Source: Coprinellus micaceus
Taxonomy: Eukaryota > Basidiomycota > Agaricomycetes > Agaricales > Psathyrellaceae
NCBI GenBank assembly: GCA_951394405.1
Contig: OX596344.1
Location: 806,001-870,000 of the forward strand
Reading direction: 5' to 3'
DNA length: 64,000 nucleotides
Made by a program: the position numbers and the translations under genes. Position 1 is the stretch's first letter, and each line of letters starts with the position of its first letter. Below are positions 58,284 to 64,000 of this stretch, piece by piece. The notes below the pieces were generated by a model. The model was not told where the DNA came from. It did not search any database and was given only the letters and a program-made list of their open reading frames with translations.

Positions 58284-59383
58284 CCGCCTTCAGGGATGCT
58301 TCGGCCGAAGCGAATATGCCGAAATGGGGTTAGGGTCCTTAATCGGGCAAGCGGGGCCAAACAAAAGCCAAACAGTATCCCACCCAACCCTGGGCTGAAA
58401 CGGCGGGGAGATGCTCAGTAGATCTATTGCACAGGCTTTTCACCACATCCTGTTACCCTTTCTCTCCAACTTCAATTTGGCGGGTGTCATCTCACAAATA
58501 ACATAGTGAGCCAAACCGACTTGTGTCACCTTCCAGGCGGAAGCGAGACCGCGCACCCGTTGATACGAATGCCCTCAGCCTGAGGAGTATTTTAATTGAA
58601 CATGCTCTCACATCGCTGAAATATGAAATTCTATAAGGATAGAACGTGGGGTAAATTGTGTGCATTAGTTCATTGGCGGCATTTGATTCGGACCAGATTT
58701 GATATGTGCATCCAATCCGAAGTCGTACCATGAAGAAGAGTTCACCCTACCTCACTGGGGCTCTTGCCCAGCGTTCCAATAAAAGTCCCTTTACCAGCTG
58801 CGTGCGGAGGACCACAAATATATGACCCAGCTGTACGATCGATGAGTTAGTAATTGGGGTCGCGAGCTTCTCGAGGGTCGCACACTCGGCGCATGAGTGC
58901 CATCCGACGCAGAATGAATAGTGGCTTGAACGAGAATAGGTGAGACCGCAGAAGCAGGGCATAATGATTATCTCGACTATCACCACCAAACCCTGTGGCG
59001 ACCGTTATGACATTGAAGTTGACGGGCGTCTCGAAAGGTGCGGCACCGCAAATCCGACTCGCCGTCATTATATACCAATCTCGCGTCCTCATACTATTGG
59101 GCAGGGGTATTTTTATGGTGTCTGTTATATTAATACGCTCTTACCACCTTGTTGTGGGCTGGTTGAACCCAGGGCGATGACGTTCCTACATTCCGAAAAC
59201 GGTATGTTTGGTTGGGCATTGTTGTGGCCAGTTCTCCCATCACTTGGCCTTTGTGCACGCTCGCTCACCAGTTGAACTTCGACTACCACATCGCCCTCCA
59301 CGCCACACATTTTACGACTACTCTACGACCTATAACTCTCCTCATACTCATATTATCTCATACCATCACCGTTTACGATCAAG
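58284..59383. other. Intergenic and promoter of the next gene
   Basis: Nothing recognised until the pyrimidine-rich leader (about 59275-59380) in front of the ATG at 59384. Confidence 0.45.
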
Positions 59384-61386
59384 ATGAGCACCTCCCCGAA
59401 GGCCATTTCGTTCTCCCGCAAGGCCAAGGCTACTGGTCTAGCCCGCCGTGTTTCTTCCGAATTCACCTTCGCTACCGTGTCTATTTCCCTCCCTCGCTAC
59501 ACACATTATACGACATCCAAACCCAGCCAGTATGGAGTCCAGAGCGAAGTGGATATTGCGGCACAGGGTGGAGAGGCGGTGGCGAGTGGCACAGTCGCGG
59601 ACGCGACTACCGATGCCACCCCTACCGCGGAGGCACTCCAAGATTCCAGTAGCGCGATTACTGTCGTAACTACCCAGTAAGCAATGCCCAGCCTCATTGT
59701 ATCCTGCTTTGCACTAACGCACAGTTATAGAGCGAGTGCCGGGGACGACGCCAGCGCCACCATCAAGTCGCCGCCTGTCAAGAAGAGCATTAACAAGCGC
59801 AAGAGGAGGGATTCTATCGAGAATATCTCGTAAGTTGTTCTATTATATCTCTACGCACTATTTACTGAGTCTCGATGCAGGAACCTGCTGGACGAGCCCG
59901 CCAATCAGCTGAGTTCTGGGATGGCAATCGCGCTTCGTCGCTCCAAGAAGACCAAGCTCGCTGAGGACACGTACGTCTCTTGTTATTTATCCCGTCTATC
60001 TTTGCCGTTGCTAAATCGGTTGCAGCACCACTACTCAACCAGGAGTAGAGCCCTCTAAGCTTTCTAAGAAGGTGTCGTCCTCCAAAGGACAGAAGGGCAT
60101 TCAACCGACGAAGCAGGCCATCAAGGAGAATGCCCCGGTTCAGCAGACAATGGCTAAGGCCAAGTCAAGCTCGCGCTCCAAGCCAACGCCACCGGTAGTT
60201 CCGGGACCCTCCATCAGAAGCCCCAACCTGGAGATCGCTCAGTGCCCGGAAGGCCATCCCACTGAGGGTGCCCTCTACTGCACGACCTGCGTCAAAGAGT
60301 ACGAGTGGAAATCAGTCGACTGGCTCGTCAGGAAGCCGAACTGGGTTCCAAAGGATTTATGGGAACGCGTATCTTCAGGTCTCGTCCACCATACCTTGAA
60401 GTATGTCGGGGCGCACGGTTACCTGCCGCATCAAAGCAGAGATTTTACCCCAGCTGAGTGGAGGCTCATCGAGGCGCTGTGCGTGTGGGCCGAGACGCCA
60501 GGCTTTCCGCTCACGAGGAGAGGACAGAAGGTGTTGTATCCGAGCCTTGAGGAGGTTGAGAGGCAATTCAACGTGAAGATTCCAAAAGGAGTGAAGGGAT
60601 TGTGGGGTAAAGCAAAGAAGGTTAGGGTGCCCCCTGTGCCCGCGGACGCCCAATTGGCCTTTGTATTTGACACGGGGTCCGCAATGCCCACTCCCCCGCA
60701 AGATGCTGTTACGGTGGTTGATCCCACTGACGACACGGGTAGCGGCGGAGCAGGTGCACAGAGCCTAATTGATGGCCCATCGGACGTGTCCCCTCCAGCT
60801 GAGGGCGATGAATTGTAAGCGCACACACATTACATTCGCAGGCTTACATTTCTAACTATCTACTAGGCCGATTGACTTGGAGAAGAATGGGTCCAATGAA
60901 TGTAGTACCAGCGAACCCCTTGGCAGTGCTCAAGTCACCCACGAGGAGGCCCCCAGCGACGGAAGAAATCCAGAAGTAGAGCTTCACACCCCCGAATCGA
61001 CCGGCAACGTTGCCATTGCTCTCCCAATTTCCCCCGTTGACAGCACCGGTGGGTTGGCCCCTGGAAATGAAACGGGCTCCAAGATTGGCAACACCCCCAG
61101 CAGCTCTTTGCAGCACGCCTCCGACCAAGCTGAACCCATCGCGCGTCGCACGGTCCCAGAAGCAACTGAAGATCGCGGACAGCCCACCACCCCGGCCAAC
61201 GATCCGAACACTGCTCTCGAGGGCGAGGCCGAAGCGCTCCTGAGAGCACTCTGTGAGGGGAGCAGGTCGACAATTCTTGCAGCTGCATACTCCCGGGTTC
61301 CCATCTCGATTGACTCATTCAAACAGGAGGAGCATGAGACTGTGAGGAGGCTTATGGATGTCCTCGGAGCATTGACGAAGGCTTAG
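59384..61386 (+). CDS. Nuclear-type low-complexity protein with short Cys motif (third gene)
   Basis: Five exons (59384-59676, 59731-59829, 59881-59970, 60026-60814, 60867-61386), all four introns phase 2, give 596 residues. It starts MSTSPKAISFSRKAKATGL. A strong basic signal, KKSINKRKRRDS, lies near residue 113-125, and another basic stretch (RRSKKTKL) follows. Around residue 240 there is a zinc-ribbon-like CPEGHPTEGALYCTTC, then a folded region of about 130 residues with many Trp (KSVDWLVRKPNWVPKDLWE, FTPAEWRLIEALCVWAET) and a long acidic, Ser/Pro/Thr-rich C-terminus. No known family. Intron phase, basic signal and position suggest kinship with the genes at 36368 and 50386, but the fingers of those are not present. 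Confidence 0.72.
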
Positions 61387-64000
61387 CTACATGAAGCTCT
61401 CGCATGTGTCCCTGCATATCGACGTCCGTTTCTCGTTTTCTGATCCACCGTTACATTATTCATGACCCTTCCGACACATATACACGCTTCTCATGATTCC
61501 TCAGGACCCATGCAATCATTTGGACTCTATCGTCATCCGTGTTCCGTGATTCGCTCTGTACATACTATCATTTTGCTTCATTTTGTACCATACCACTGCC
61601 TTCGTTTGTAGGCGTCATCACCGCCCAAATGTAACATATTCCCTGTGAATCTCAACGTTCCTTTTGATTAGCATGATACCCTGTCCCGCACGTCAATGTA
61701 TGCACTTACGCTCGCTTCTAAACCTATGAAGGTTACGATCGTCGCGACCCTCGATGCGCAGCTTCATATACACAGCGCCCGAAGTTGAGTACGTACCTTC
61801 GTCTGGAGTTCCACTGAGGGCGCATCTGAGCCAAAAATGCACTCACCATCCAGCTCGAATTTTGTCGAACGCTCACAGATGAGGACGTGCCTACCTACCT
61901 CCCGCGTACAAACGTGGGGACACTGCTACGGTCTGTCCTAGACCGGGATCGCAAGGGATTATCTCAGAAAGGGTTTCATGACGATAGATCCCCATGGCTG
62001 CGACACGAGGACAAATTTGAAGCCTGCTAGCCGGACTTTCCAGTCGACTCTAGTGAGATGCCATTACCCAGCAAACAGTTATCGAGTTACCTTTATGTGT
62101 GAGCACGCCGCAGGAGGAAGCGAGAACGTCGATTGTATTGGAGGAGGACAGTCCTTCAAGCCGCCTGGTCAGTACGAGTGGGTGAATGTCGTCCCCACCT
62201 ACCTATCCAAGTGACCATGAACGAAAGGGTCATACCCAGCTTGTCTTGTTGGATAGCTTAGAACGATGTAGGTGGAGTTCCCGTTTCGGCTATGTAGACA
62301 GGGGATAGTCTCGGACGGGCTTTGAGACTCTGCACAGGAACCGCGTGAGCATATCGCAGTGGGTAGCACTGGCAGACGCGGACTACGCCCTGGTAGTCTT
62401 CGAACAAGGACCCCACTACGATTGGTTCAATTGACCGATATTCGAATGGCGGTGCCATATCCAACAGTGCGGACGGGCTAGGGCTTCAGTTAGAGACTTC
62501 CTATAAGAGAATGGGCGTTCAAGGTGCGAAGGGAGATACGATAGGCCCCGGGCCAGTGGTTCATGCACACACAGGAGGGGCGGAGGTGAGCTCGAGAGAA
62601 TGTGAGTGTGAAATTGGGTGAATCATACGAGCACGCGTGGGAGGGTGAATGGGCGATGAGGCGGGACAGATATCCGATCGAGGAAAACCGATGAGCGGGG
62701 TGCAGGGTGGGAGTCGGCAGTGGGGCTGTCTGGAGACCTGGATATGATGGAGGGATGGGACCGGGAAGGATAGGCCCAGAAGTTGAGGCGACTGAGTACC
62801 CCTTTTATGGGAAGGGAGTACAACAGCAGGAGAGGTGGAAGAGGGGAGGAGCATCGTTAACGTTGCCGAGTCGTCGAATCATGCTCCCGCTATTTCTCCC
62901 TTGGTTGTGAGCCTTGATCAGTGGAGCTGAAATGATACCACGCCCCCAGCCCAGCAGTGACTTCTATGGCAAAACCCCTGTTCAAGCAGGTTCGCCTAGC
63001 CAGGGCGTTGGTCTTCGGGAGGGCGAGGGTAACAGGTAGTCCGACCCGGCTCAGCCATGCCCCTCGAGGACGCAGCCGGGTCGAGGCTGCGTTGGGCAAT
63101 GGAGGTGGATTGAGATGGGGAGGCAAAATTCGGGATGAGAGAGTCGATGGACGACGCCGGCTTGGTGGGAGGTTACAACCCTGCCTTTCATCCACGTCCT
63201 CAAACCCGTAAATCCGAAGGTCCCAAGAAAACTGGATTATTATTTCATCCGCGGGACGTCCTGATTCGGGTCTTGACAATGCCAAAAGGAGAGTATTTCC
63301 CTTCCGATCACTAACCTCTAAACATAAAGTCGTACGACTTCGGAAAGAATGGCGCCAAAGCAAGGCTGGGGTCGGACCAATTGCTTTGGACACTGTTCGG
63401 CTTCACACCTTCACTGCCCTCCTGAGCAGTCACAACGCTTTGCACCTACTTCAAGGCACGACGGGGTCGCCCATCTACTATGTCCTCACGCCTCCACGGT
63501 ACTCGTTCAACCGTTCTCGACTCCCTTGCATTGGATCGAGGACCAGAAGACCCAAGGTTGGAATAGCGGCTGGAGCTTCCTTACGGACTTCGAATTCGGG
63601 CTCTGAGTAGGGTACGCGCTGGTATGGCACGGATTTGAGACGGGTCTCATGATGAGTATACCGCAATGTGTGCCCCTGTTCTTCCGTCAAACATCCCAAC
63701 GTCGCTTCAATCGCAGCCGTTTATCCCATATCCACGGCGCATGTCCTGAGCCCCCAGTAGTTCCCTTCAACGCCATTCAGGTGTACCGTGGCTTGTTCTG
63801 CCCACCATCGCCGAGTCGACGCTGCAACCAGTCGGAAGTCACGCGGGGTGTTTAGCTTGAGCTCGTCTCCCTCGGGTGGACCTGACTCCTTGCTTGCCAT
63901 CCAACAGACCCTTTTGCTAGCCATGGTCAAGCCTCAGTCCAGCTCGGGCGACTATTTCCGACCATGCTCCCATTTGTTCTCGATATTGACGCCTGGCCAT
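61387..64000. other. Right end of the window, nothing firmly recognised
   Basis: Candidates without known motif are a minus-strand frame at 63393-62890, a plus-strand frame at 63386-63610 with the protein-like stretch TTGSPIYYVLTPPRYSF, and a minus-strand frame starting at 63930. Parts of one gene could be present, but I cannot connect them by splicing. No repeats were seen. Confidence 0.35.

Noticed and set aside
60375..61322. Minus-strand frames of 108-131 codons
   Set aside because: They oppose the continuous, splice-consistent plus-strand gene and contain no motif.

Overview
The window looks like nuclear DNA of a filamentous basidiomycete, most likely an Agaricomycete. The genes are split by many short GT-AG introns (about 43-70 nt), with exons down to 13 nt. 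Several families are typical of that group: a 7-TM DUF6534 protein, a basidiomycete-type UbiA prenyltransferase and a DUF6589 protein. No rRNA, tRNA or CRISPR array was recognised. All gene models below were spliced by hand from reading frame, splice consensus and family motifs, and each closes in frame from start to stop.

Left part (1-12 kb), ordinary single-copy genes: a UbiA-type prenyltransferase (2264-3473, +), an OMA1-like mitochondrial M48 metalloprotease (5285-6748, +), a DUF6534 membrane protein (7347-8956, -) and an adrenodoxin/ferredoxin-NADP reductase of the Arh1 type (10278-11742, +).

Second part (12-24 kb), two tandem duplications side by side on the minus strand: two DUF4238 proteins (12057-14693 and 14994-16992), then two dynamin-superfamily GTPases (17324-20112 and 20902-23703). 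The dynamin genes share a 12-exon layout in which nine exons have exactly the same length.

Third part (24-36 kb) is gene-poor. It holds a degenerate tandem repeat of about 210-260 bp units, a possible methyltransferase remnant, a 574-bp hAT-like MITE with an 8-bp target-site duplication, and one single-exon gene (32116-32820, -, DUF6699-like).

Fourth part (36-48 kb): a Zn-finger-like low-complexity gene (36368-38899, +), then the most interesting object. This is a 6594-bp DNA element (39332-45925) with terminal inverted repeats, a perfect 19-bp subterminal inverted repeat and a perfect 9-bp target-site duplication. It carries exactly two convergent genes, a DUF6589 protein and a RecQ-like helicase with a long extra C-terminal domain, whose stop codons overlap in one TTAA. 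An intact epoxide hydrolase (46087-47761, -) follows.

Right part (48-64 kb): two more nuclear, low-complexity genes (50386-52303 and 59384-61386, +). Together with the 36-kb gene they have only phase-2 introns. Between them lie degraded second copies of the DUF6699-like gene and of the epoxide hydrolase, and a 95-bp perfect foldback element flanked by a 7-bp direct repeat. The remaining stretches hold nothing I could recognise.
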